Part shown: positions 1 to 9,795 of the stretch, piece by piece
Layout of the letters: every line of letters begins with the position of its first letter
Numbering within the stretch: the first letter of the stretch is position 1
Assembly (NCBI RefSeq): GCF_000346465.2
Contig: NC_034014.1
Coordinates: 8,577,020 to 8,641,019 of the forward strand
Source: Prunus persica
Taxonomy: Eukaryota; Streptophyta; Magnoliopsida; Rosales; Rosaceae
Length of the DNA: 64,000 nt
Direction: 5' to 3'
The notes under the pieces: model-generated
Told to the model about the DNA's origin: nothing
Seen by the model: the letters and a program-made list of their open reading frames with translations, nothing else
The model's database searches: none
Program-made: the position numbers and the translations under genes

Positions 1-660
1 TCGAATCTCCCTTCAACTAGAAAATAAAGTGAATCGTTTTCTGTTTTCATTTTTCTTACTTTTAACTGACTCAATAAATCAAATTTTTTTTTTTAATGGA
101 TTACAAGTGCTCCATTTCCTAACACTCCTGAATAGAATTTACATTTATCAGACTTTGCAGAACTGCATAACTTTCTCCGGTAAGAAACATTTCCTGAGAT
201 CTGAAAGCTAGAAACTTGTCATACCATTTCAACAAGAATGTATGCATGTCCCTTGTTGCAAAATAGAGAGAATGAGATTGGCTCAAATCAAAGTGAAAAT
301 TTGTTTTGAAAACATGATTGCTAAGTTCTATAGCAATTACAAAACAACATACTAGAATCAGTGAAAATAAACATAAGTAGACGTAGCTATTAACTTTACC
401 GGTGGATGTATCGCCAGATTTATAATCCGAACTTGTATTCGAGTATAACCATCTGGGATAGAACACAATCCAAAAGCTAATTCTCAAATAAAAAAAATCT
501 AGGTATACAATATGCCTAAATAGGGTCCAAAGTGAATAAACTAACTAATACCTAAAGTATGGCAGCTAAGAAAATAGGTCAAGCACAACACCAGTTTTGC
601 AAATTTATAAGACAATGGAAGGAAAATTCATAAAACAAGAAACTCCCACAATACATGAAT
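1..660. other. AT-rich spacer downstream of the PPR pseudogene
   Basis: I see no convincing gene here. The open frames are short, have no recognisable domain and run through AT-rich sequence. The stretch lies beyond the 3' end of the minus-strand PPR pseudogene and may include its old 3' untranslated region. Confidence 0.4.
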
Positions 661-945
661 GCTTCAAAATGGAAACACATTCCGCAAGAACTACATAAAC
701 TAGTTTTCACATTCAAAATACTAGAATCTCTGCATCGCTACAAAGTTTTTGTTCATTTCAAGATGCAAATTAAATTCATTGAGATAAGACTGCTTCAAAA
801 TGAAAACACATTACTTAAACTAGTTTTCACACTCAAACTAGAATCTCCACCTCGCTACAAAGTTTTTGTTCATTTCCTCTTCCTTTTTTGGATCAGAAAG
901 TTCTTGTTCATTTGAAGATGGAAATGAAATTCACTCAGATTTTTT
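661..945. repeat. imperfect tandem duplication, about 131-bp period
   Basis: A block beginning GCTTCAAAATGGAAACACAT at 661 recurs at about 792 with small changes. Both copies run through the shared string CGCTACAAAGTTTTTGTTCA. A partial third piece of the unit's tail (GTTCATTTGAAGATGGAAAT) follows at about 907. The array abuts the stop codon of the PPR pseudogene at 931, so it occupies its former 3' flank. Confidence 0.6.
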
Positions 946-1757
946 TTCCACTGGATGCAAATCAGTATCTAGTTTTCCCTCAGCAATTAAGTCAACTATC
1001 ATTGTCGTTGTTAAATCATCTGCAGAGAAACCCTTGGCCACCATTTCTTGAATAAGTTTTTGTGCCCTTGATAGCTCATCATTAAGGAGAAATCGCTGGA
1101 TGATCGTGTTGTAGGTGACAGAATCTGAGGAACAGCCTTTCTCTTCCATTCCTCTAAGCAATGCTTCTGCTTCAGTAAATAGGCCCATGGTGGAAAGAGC
1201 AATTATCAGTATTGTATAAGTCTTGACATCTGGTTTTAGTCCTTTTGAAGGTAAACTGCGAAAGAGATCCATTGCAGATTCAAATCTTCCTGCCATGCAC
1301 AAACCATCAATAAGAATATTGTAGGGACTGATACCAAAATCCACGTTACTACATTCCAACTCTCCAAAGAATTTCAAAGCCATATCAATATGGCCGTTTT
1401 TACACAGTCCATCCAGTAAAACACTATAAGTAAAAATATTTGGAAGTGGACCACCAACTTTCATCTTTGAGAATATGTTTTGTGCATCATCTATTCTTCT
1501 GTCTTTGCAAAAGCCGCCAATAAGTGTCGTATAAGTAACCGTATCTGGAATCATTCCCTTACGAGTCATTTCCTCAAACAAATGCATTGCTTCCTTCGTT
1601 CTTCTTTTATTGCAATATCCATTTATGAGTATACTATGACTAAAAACATCAACAATAGAGCCCTTCTTAAGCATTAGATCAAAAATGCCTTTTGCTTTGT
1701 TCATATATCTTTGCAAGCAATAACCCTTCATGAGGCAATTGTAAGTAAAAGTATTAG

Positions 1758-2516
1758 GTTTGGCGGAACCAGGAATTTTTTAGAGAAGGTGCAATGTTTT
1801 GGCCAGTGTACATAGTCATGTTTAAAAAGGAATAGTTCCCTCAAATAAAGCTAAACAAGATTTTCCTTCGTCATGACTCATAATGAATATTCTTCTTCAT
1901 TCAAAATTAATATTCAATTATATATGTACTGGAAAAATTAATATACAATTTCCCATATCAATTCTCCATGGGGTCCAAATTTTGCATAATCTTCTTGAGT
2001 TCATATGGATGCACTCCAACGCTCCAAACATCTCTCGGTTAATTCATATGAGAGCCAATTGAAATTTTAAATTTCAAGTTATTAACAAATATAGATGGAT
2101 AGAGAGAGGGAAAAAATTAATGAATTGTGGTTTGTATGGACTGCCACGGTGGCGGACTGATACGAAATTGACCAAGTTGACGAGCTACACAGGCCCAGTG
2201 GGCCACAGAGAGAACATGTCCACCCACGACCTCACAGAAAACCACAGCCCTTGTTCTTCTACTTCATCTTCTTTTTTTCTTATCCCAAAACGACCACGTT
2301 TTGGCCAAGATTTTGAAAAATAAAATAAAACAGATGCGCTCTGCACTCATCAGCGCAGCAAAGAACAGAAAAGAACAGGTTGCTCAGTCATTTAATCAAA
2401 CACTTGGTAGGCAACTTCAAGACAGACCAAAAGGGCAACTTCCGGCGACTCCAAAGCTTTTTCCGGCGAAGGAAGGTGCAGCTGCACCTCCTTGCGCCTC
2501 TGTAGGTCCGCCTAGC
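1758..2516. mobile_element. hAT-like non-autonomous insertion inside the PPR pseudogene
   Basis: This block interrupts an otherwise continuous PPR repeat. Its left end reads TGGCGGAACCAGG. The inverted right end reads GGCGGACCTACAG, giving short terminal repeats of the type GGCGGA. The same type, with CAG in front, ends the 158-bp hAT MITE at 57109. No open frame with a transposase domain is visible. I could not identify a clean 8-bp target duplication, so the exact ends may be off by a few bases and the superfamily is provisional. Confidence 0.6.
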
Positions 2517-3068
2517 AGTCATTAAGTCAATTGTTTGATTAGCTTCCTTCAACTTTCCGTTCTTACACAGAGTCAACTAGGATACTGAAGGTTTGAACGT
2601 TTGGAAAGATACCTTTACTGCTTATCTCTGTGAAGAATTGTGTTGCTTTCGTCAACGGACATGATTTGTATAAACCCAGAAACAAAAACGTATAGGTGAC
2701 GATGTTTGGGGGAATACCCTTACTTTCCATTTCTGAGAAGAGCTTGAAGGCCTCAGCAACAAGTTGGTCCTTATAAAGGCCGTCGATTATTGTGCTGTAG
2801 ACAACTACATTAGGTTGATAGTCATATTTTTCCATCAAGCCCTGCAATTTTGCTGTCATTTGCATGAATCATCTATTAACGTATCAAAAGTAATAACATT
2901 GGGCTTACATCCTTCTCCAAAAAAGGCCATTTTGCGGACAAGTGAATCAGCCTCATGAACTCTATTATCCAGGCCCAAGCCCCTTATTAGAGTGTTAAAG
3001 GTAGTGACATCTGGTTGAAGCCCAAATTTAAAGAATAGTGCTAAGACTGAAAAACTAGCGCCCATTTG

Positions 3069-3082
3069 GTTAAAAGTTAAAA
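3069..3082. repeat. 7-bp tandem duplication causing a frameshift
   Basis: GTTAAAA occurs twice in a row. Removing one copy restores the PPR frame on the minus strand (NIIVNCFGRFNQMGAS), so this duplication is one of the inactivating lesions. Confidence 0.8.
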
Positions 3083-3967
3083 CGACCAAAACAATTCACG
3101 ATAATGTTTAAAATGAAGGCATCAAGAACAACTCCCAACAGAGTAATTTGTTTATACCAAGATATGACCACCAAGTAATGTTTTAACTTCGCAACTTGAC
3201 CCAATAGTTGAGTGAAGCGGACAACAGAAGGTCGACTACCCTGTTTAAGCATTTTATCGAACATATTTGATGCATCCCCGAGATTAGTGACATCAAATGG
3301 GTGTTGGGGGTCTCTAGATTTAGATTTACTTGGGTTTTGGTTTGAGGACTGAGAAGAACCATGAAATAAACCCAAGTGATTTTTCGAGAAAAAAATCCTA
3401 GATCTAGATTGCAGACCAGGAATACCTGCGTGTCGATTGCAAAAAGAAGAAGCAGATCTCCACATAATCATCGTCGTCATCATCTTTACTGTCTTCGAGT
3501 CAGTCTGAGTGAGTCAACGTTCAAAGATGGTTGAATCCATAGTCTAAAATATCGATAATATCGACGAAATATCGAGGATGTTATCTTTTTTTCGAATCAC
3601 GGATATTTCGAAACGTATCCATGCACATATCGTATAAATATCGAGAATATCGACGATAATATCGGAAAATATCGACGTCGATAATTTCGCTCACACTTCA
3701 GCAATATTTTGTTACAATATCGCTAAAATATTGAAAATATCGATGTGATGAAAAAAAAAAAGGGAAAAAAACACAAAGGGGATTCAAGGTGTTTCCTCTT
3801 GTAAAATTAGTCATCCTTGGTTTGCTTTGTATTGTGGTGTCCAAGTGGTAAGTTCTTTTTTCTTCTAAATATTGAGACATGGACAAGCAAGGAATGATGG
3901 ACCTTACATTTCTTACTTTGACAAAGTTCACAAGATGAGGACCATGAGACTAGGCGAGCAGGACCAG

Positions 3968-5743
3968 GAATTGGTGCCATAGGGAAGGACTATACTCGTA
4001 GAGAAAGAGGTAAGGCGATTTTGTCAAGTCAAGAAGATGATTCGTTATCTATAACTTCGGACTCTGTTGAAGTGGAAAGTAGTAATTATGATTATACTCA
4101 TAACAAACCATTTCCCTACCCTTCATATCCTATTCCCTTTGGGAAGGAATCGAGCAGCTCATGGAAAGAATCCGAGACTTAATCTTCAAATGATTTTGCT
4201 CATGGACAACGTCAACTAGGGGTGGGCATCAATCCGGCCGAACCGATTATATTGGATTGATTTGGTTTGGTTTTGACCAAAGAAAAAGTCAACATTTTGA
4301 AAAACCGAATCGAACCGGTTTGGTTTTTAGTTCAGCTGTGGTTTGAGAGTTTTAAAACTTGTCCTAAACCGAACCGGACCGATTATAAATCAATTTATTA
4401 TTTATTTAATTTAGTTTACATGTGGCAAGGTTTGAGTGGTTATTTAAGAGTGTACCATGTACCCTGCAACACTTGATTGGACTCCAAAACTACAACTCAC
4501 GGACACATCTAAGTTATCTAACCATTCTCTCTCCCTCAGAAGAGCCTCTCTCCTATCTCCCTTCCTTCGTCTCTTAACCCTAGCCGCAACTCCCTCTCAT
4601 TATTTCTCCATCTCTCTCTGCTACCTCTCCCTCTCTCTTTGTCTCTCTGCTACATCTCCCTCTCCCTCTCCCTCGACGCTAACTCAAGCCAACATGATTC
4701 GAACTCGGCGAAACCCACCCATTTGTCCTCAGCGAAATCCATCTCTACAAAACCCAAGTTCCATCATCGACCACCAGGTTATGCAAGGATTGATTATGGG
4801 AATATTGTTGGTGTTAGATCGTCATCATCAGCTGGGTTTGTAAAATATGTTAGTTATGTCTACTACTTTATTTTTTGTATTGTCTCCAATAACTGGTTAT
4901 ATATAAAAGTTAGAGAGTTGAAAAATAAAATGGTATTTTCTATGAGGCCTAATTTTTCATTTTTATGGTTGTAAAATATGCTAATCTATTTTATTGTACA
5001 AAAAGACTGTAGCATACCTTGCTTTGATTTAGTTTTGTTCATAGAATAATGTATATAAAATGTTGCTTATGTGATATTAATGCTTGATGCCTGTTCACAA
5101 GAGAGAAGATCAAATGTTGTGAACAACAGAAGAGACATGCGTGGGGAGGAAACCAACAGAGGAATCTCATGCCTCCTTAGTGTTTTTAATACCACACAAA
5201 AGCTGGTGCAGCACTTGGGAAGATACAAGTGTGGAGAATTGCCACCAAACCACCAGTCCTATTTTTTCCTTTGTAATAACTATATAATTAATCACAAGAA
5301 GATTGTATTTCTTTGAGAATCATGTTCTCTAATAATTATTATTGCTTGCAGCTTCTTTTCTTTGTATGTTTTTTCTTTACCTCTTGTATGATTAGTGAAT
5401 GTTTTATGCGTTTGATATTAGGGAACTTGAGAATGAACATGTTCGGTGACACAGAGAAAATGATGTTTTCTTTTATGCTAAACCGGTCGAACCAAACCGT
5501 ACCGAACCGGATATGAATGGTTTGGTTTGGTTCGGTTTTCATTTTAATTTTAGCTCAAATCGAACCACACCGAACCGTAAAAGTTTAATTGGTTCAGCTG
5601 TGGTTTGAGGGTGAAACCTGACCAAACCGAACCGTGCCTACCTCTAACGTCAACCAATCTTGGATCCATATGGGTGACATGTTAACAATTACATGCAAAA
5701 CTATTTTGGAGATTTATCATTTGATGACTACTCTTCACAATAG
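3968..5743 (+). pseudogene. hAT transposase C-terminal remnant, split by an insertion
   Basis: Before the inner insertion the frame reads a basic, serine-rich tail (DYTRRERGKAILSSQEDD and then PFPYPSYPIPFGKE), which resembles the tails of plant hAT-type transposase proteins. It stops at a TAA near 4180. After the insertion, from 5647, the same frame resumes with a tail including NNYMQNYFGDLSFDDYSS and ends at TAG 5741-5743, with another in-frame TGA before it. No BED zinc finger or catalytic core is present. The family assignment is from general resemblance only. Confidence 0.5.
4217..5646. mobile_element. hAT element (inner, non-autonomous) with 8-bp target duplication
   Basis: The 8-bp duplication ACGTCAAC flanks the element (4209-4216 and 5647-5654). 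Terminal inverted repeats are TAGGGGTGGGCA on the left and TAGAGGTAGGCA on the right. Both subterminal regions are packed with AACCGAACCG-type motifs on both strands. The interior (about 4480-5330) is unrelated to the ends and contains a pyrimidine-rich leader-like stretch and short open frames with no domain I recognise. It may be captured host sequence. A second, shorter member of the same family lies at 46157-46706. Confidence 0.85.
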
Positions 5744-6181
5744 AGATGATGAAGATAGTGAAAAATTTGAACCTCATAGGAACTCTGTGTGGTACTAAGT
5801 CACTTATGTATCTTACCATGCAATGTATAAAATGTAAAATATTGTAGTAAATCATTATATATAAATGATTGTGGTGTGTTTAATCTTCTTTCATTAATTA
5901 CTACATATTTTCTACACTCACAGTGTTTGTCAGCTCGCTATATAATCAACTTAAATTAGTTAAATTCATTATGCAATGCATTTCATTCCAATTTTTTTTG
6001 TGATAAACTAATAGATAATTGACTAAATAAGCATCCTCCAAAGTTTCAATAAAAAATTTCAAGTTTTTCTTACAATTTCTGTGGTTTTTATTCAATTTTT
6101 ATCGATATCGATAATATCCCGATATTTTCATCAAAATTTCCGTGTTTTTGGACTACCAATATTTTAAATCTTGGTTGAATC

Positions 6182-8393
6182 TCAACCGAGTTCCCTAAAG
6201 TTGCCTTCAGAAACCCTAAAACGCTTTTGAGTATCGATGAAAGCTTTCGCTTTCTTAAAGTTCAAAATTGGACCTGGACTCTGGTTTATTTAAGTTGGAC
6301 CATCCAAGTTCCGAGTCTGAGTAATCACTTATTTCTCAAAACTCAATTCATTATCCTGCTCATCCGTTTAATATTTTTCTTAATCACTAGTTACTTTTTA
6401 ATCAATTCGGAAAACCTGAAAATCATCCACTACATTCTTCTGACACTCTTCTTCTTCTTTTTTTTTTTTTTTTTTTCCTGTTTGCTTCAGAAACCGTTCT
6501 CATTTGTTTTTAAACAAATTAATGTTTGAGTGGCTAGGGTGGCTCATGGTGGTTGGGGGGTAGTGGCGGCTACTTGAGAGAACAAGAGGGCGTAGAGGCT
6601 GCTCGTTTTGCTAGTTCGGATTGGTGGAGGGTGTTCATCAAGATGTCGGAAAATTGGATGAAATTTCAGGAAATTCCTGTCTCTGTCTCCGTCGGGGAAT
6701 GATATCCCAAACCTGACCTGAATCCCCAATTTTTTAAATAATAAAAAATATCCATATTATAACATTCAAGTTAATTTAACAAAATTAATAAAATTATATA
6801 ATAAAAAATATGATAAACTGCCGAATAGCCCCTTGAACTATCACGCTAATTGAAATCTGCACTATGAATTAATTTTTCAGCCAATTTAGCCTCTGTACTG
6901 AGTTTTATCTCCAATTTAACCCCCACTGTTAATTTTCAACAATTTTCATCCAAATCTCTGTTAAAAAGACCACGTAAATGACACATGCCAACATGCAACC
7001 CATATTACCCAGCTCCCCTTTGCAAACCCTCTCTCTTCCTCCTAGGCCTCTTCTTCTCTCTTTCTGCGGCCCGTTTCAACATGTTAGGTTTAGGTTATTT
7101 TAATTAAAATATGTTAATGCTTTAGTTGTGATAATGTAAGGCATGTTCTATTTAAGTTTTCTTCTAGTGATTTATTTATTTAATTAAAAATAACCTATTT
7201 TAGTGTTAACTTAGTTTAGTGATTTATTTATTTAATTAAAAATGTATATTTTATAGTTTTATAATGAGTGAAATTGGTGCTTAAAGGGTGAAATGGGTAT
7301 ATATTCTACACAGTTTGAAACGAATTAATAGTGTTAATAGGTGAAATGGGTCGTGGTGTCTCGTATAGTGTATTATTTTTGTGGATCCGTCTTGTATAAT
7401 CCATTATTTTTTTGAATTGTGTTAACTAAATGAGTTGTGTTCGGATTGAGCTAATTTTCACATGATATTTACGTGCAAATACATGATTTGTAGCTAGGTC
7501 TAATCCAAAACTTACCAAGTCATTTCGTTTGTATTTTTGTATGATTATGATCAATGGAGTTCCTTTGTTGGTAGATGGATGAAGTGAATGCCAATCAAAC
7601 GGACATCTGATCATTTTTGGATCGCATTTGTTAATGTCTATTTTATTACTTAAAAAAAATAAATTTCTCTGTAATGCTTCAAGCAACTACATTTGTGATG
7701 GAAATTGATCTAATAATCTTGATGAAGTAACCTTAATTTGTGGGTTATTTTCTCTACACTTGTGAGAGCTTGTAGTGTATAAACCACTTACCTTTATGCC
7801 TAAGCGACAACAGTTCAAGCATTCGTCTCTCTTTTTGAACTTCCTTGTATCAAACGAAAGAGGTAAATGCTCAAATGTGATTAAAATGCTGTGATTAAAA
7901 TCGAAAAATTGAACAGTGACCAAATGAGAATTGAGGTAGAACATATTGACCAAAAACACACATTTTACTCAAGAAAATAATATGTTTTACCACTCATGAC
8001 AGCTTTATTCGACTTGATTACCGTCATTGTCAAGCATAGCTTGGTTTGGTACTCAAACTATCTAGTGTAGGAACCCAAGTTCTTTCTCAATATGCATTGC
8101 ACGGTTCAACGTTTAATGACCAAATGGGAGGGCAAAGAGAAGCACCTTTATTTTCAAAAATTGTTAAGAAACTTTTATAAGGTAGGTTATTTTTCGATGA
8201 AATGATAGCAACGTAAGGTGGTGTTCGTGTTATTTCAGAACTTATTTTTACAAGATAATTCTTTCCAGTAACATTAATTTTGGGCCTTTTCCATGCTACT
8301 TTCCATTTGGTGGGCCCTACTGGGCTGGTTGAATATTAATGGAACACTTTTGGGCCCTTTAGAAGCTTTATTCAGGTTTTGTTTGAATTCTTA
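6182..8393. other. intergenic spacer with unclassified repeat debris
   Basis: No gene is supported. There is a poly-T run near 6457-6478, a less AT-rich patch at about 6540-6740 with a short non-homologous open frame on the minus strand, and a segment at 6820-7080 that reads like degenerate transposon end sequence. The 7420-7960 open frames on the minus strand have no recognisable domain. Confidence 0.4.
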
Positions 8394-9017
8394 GAGCATC
8401 TCCAAGGGAGATGTCAAATACCAAATATGAAATTTAAATTTGATAGATGATGTGACAATTTGACATTTACACAGTTTTACACTCCACCCGATATGTCAAA
8501 TAAATAATTATTGTAATAGTTAAATCATTTAAGATAAAGAAGAAAAAAATTAAAAAAGAAAAATAATAAATGAAAGTAACAACTAGCTATCATTTAAAAA
8601 TGAGTAATGCTATTTAGACACACAACATTGACCACCTTATGTGGCAACTGATGTGTCATGCCATGTCAATTAATGAATGTTGCCATGAGGCCACTCATTA
8701 GGAATGCTAGGGTTTTTTAATTTGTTTTTTAATTGACATGACGACATTCATTAATTGACATGGCATGATACATCAGTTGCCACATAAGGTGGTCAGTTAA
8801 GATGGTCAATGTTGTGTGTCTAAATAGCATTACTCTTTAAAAATAATAAAATATTCATTTGACATCTTGCTTTTGGGATGTCAAAAATAACATCTTAATC
8901 TTCAGGTTTCATTCCATATCAGCTTTGACACATCGGATGAAGTGATGTGATATGATATGTTATTTCTAACCGTTAAATGTCTATATGATATTTTTGACAT
9001 ATTGGTTGGAGATGCTC
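8394..9017. mobile_element. PIF/Harbinger-type MITE with TTA target duplication
   Basis: The ends are GAGCATCTCCAAGGGAGATGTC and, inverted, GAGCATCTCCAACCAATATGTC, each flanked by TTA (8391-8393 and 9018-9020). TTA duplication and a GAGCATCTCCAA terminus fit Tourist/Harbinger MITEs. The element carries a second MITE nested inside it at 8602-8835. It lies about 0.8 kb upstream of the alpha-adaptin start codon. Confidence 0.8.
8602..8835. mobile_element. Mutator-like MITE forming a long hairpin, 9-bp target duplication
   Basis: The 9-bp direct repeat TTTAAAAAT (8593-8601 and 8836-8844) flanks a 234-bp element whose two arms, starting GAGTAATGCTATTTAGAC, are nearly perfect inverted copies of about 85 bp. 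The right arm has an extra 13 bp that looks like a local duplication. A 9-bp duplication and a GAGTAATGCT terminus fit MULE-type MITEs. It is inserted into the older Harbinger-type MITE. Confidence 0.85.
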
Positions 9018-9795
9018 TTAGAATTAAATAAGCCTTGCAAGAAATTGACTTGAATTCATGCCATGCCTCTAGTTTCTTCTCTTTCTTTCTTTCTCCCATG
9101 TGTATGGTAGCAACACTGAATTAATAGCAAGCGAAACGAGCAGACATCAGTATAATTAATTTTGGAAAATTTATAAATTAAAATCCTAGCTGGCAGTGCA
9201 GTTAAAAAACAAATAATATAAAAGAAACAATAAAGACCCACAGCTCATAAAAAACAATTTTAAAAACCTGAATTACACTTTGCAATTATTTTCCCCAAAA
9301 AAAAAAAAAAAAAAAAACAGTGATTGTATTTTGCCTCTCTGTCTGAGGAATGAGGAAGAGAAATAAAAGATTAAAAAAAGAAAAAAAAAAAAGGAAATGA
9401 AGAAAATGAAGAAGAAACAAAGAAGTATTAGGTGGAAAATGTCATGAAATGAAATGATTCAATTGGGCACGGTGAATAAAAGTCGTCTCCTTCCAGCACT
9501 GACCGACGGCTTTTCTTTTCTCAAATTTCCTCAGTGCACCTTCCTTCTCTCTCTTTCTCTCTCTAAGAAGGAGGCATTAGAATTAGATCAAACCCATTTT
9601 TGCGATTTTGTAATTGGAGGAGCTGCTGATCTTAACCAACAGTATTCAATTTCTGCTAGTCTGTAGATCCATCCAATACAAGCCCACAAGGATCTTCCAC
9701 GATTTGGGGGGAGCTGAGCAGTGGTGGCTCTCTCTCTCTGTGTCTCTCTGTCTCTCTGTGAGTGTGTGTCTCGCTAGGGCTGGATCTGAGCAGTC
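9018..9795 (+). promoter_or_regulatory. probable promoter and 5' leader region of the alpha-adaptin gene
   Basis: The interval between the MITE and the start codon holds A-rich tracts (9296-9318 and 9382-9402) followed by pyrimidine-rich CT tracts at about 9545-9565 and 9728-9770, typical of plant 5' leaders. No clear TATA box was identified. Out-of-frame upstream ATGs occur (for example at 9454 and 9614). The transcription start cannot be placed from sequence alone. Confidence 0.35.

Larger units (their letters stand above)
931..3483 (-). pseudogene. P-class PPR protein pseudogene (mitochondrial, Rf-like)
   Basis: The minus strand encodes an N-terminus at 3483 that looks like an organelle-targeting peptide (MMTTMIMWRSASSFCNRH), followed by 35-residue P-class PPR repeats with hallmarks such as PDVTTFNTLIRGL, PNVVVYSTIIDGL and PDTVTYTTLIGGFCK. 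Such proteins bind organelle RNA. The frame is broken at least four times. A 7-bp tandem duplication at 3069-3082 shifts the frame. A further shift lies near 2860. An apparent 2-bp loss near 2572 turns the expected ALCKNGK into a stop. About 750 bp of foreign DNA (about 1758-2516) splits one repeat between LMTAR and KPNTFTYN. The 3' part, 931-1765, remains open and ends at VEKKSE. Several PPR repeats on either side are still clear, so the gene died recently relative to its divergence. The repeat style resembles restorer-like genes, but that subclass is inferred. Confidence 0.85.
3538..6173. mobile_element. hAT transposon (outer, decayed) with 8-bp target duplication
   Basis: The element is bounded by the 8-bp direct repeat GTTGAATC (3530-3537 and 6174-6181). 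Its ends are imperfect inverted repeats, CATAGTCTAAAATAT on the left and CAAGATTTAAAATAT on the right when reversed. Just inside the left end are many copies of ATATCGA-like motifs (3546-3750), with a matching cluster near the right end (6100-6130). Such subterminal arrays commonly bind hAT transposase. The interior keeps only the C-terminal part of a transposase-like frame and is split by a second hAT element at 4217-5646. Without that insertion the remnant is about 1.2 kb, so it is an internally deleted copy. It lies directly upstream of the PPR pseudogene start. Confidence 0.8.

Noticed and set aside
119..487. 122-aa open frame on the minus strand
   Set aside because: No recognisable domain. 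It has a short hydrophobic stretch only, lies in AT-rich sequence next to a pseudogene, and has no supporting splice or promoter signals.
1750..2524. Possible 8-bp target duplication AGTATTA / AGTCATTA around the PPR insertion
   Set aside because: The left string is part of the conserved PPR coding sequence (PNTF) and the right of LMT. They match only with a gap, so agreement is likely coincidence.
6544..6729. 61-aa open frame in a GC-richer patch
   Set aside because: Proline- and arginine-rich chance frame. It has no homologue I recognise and no gene signals.
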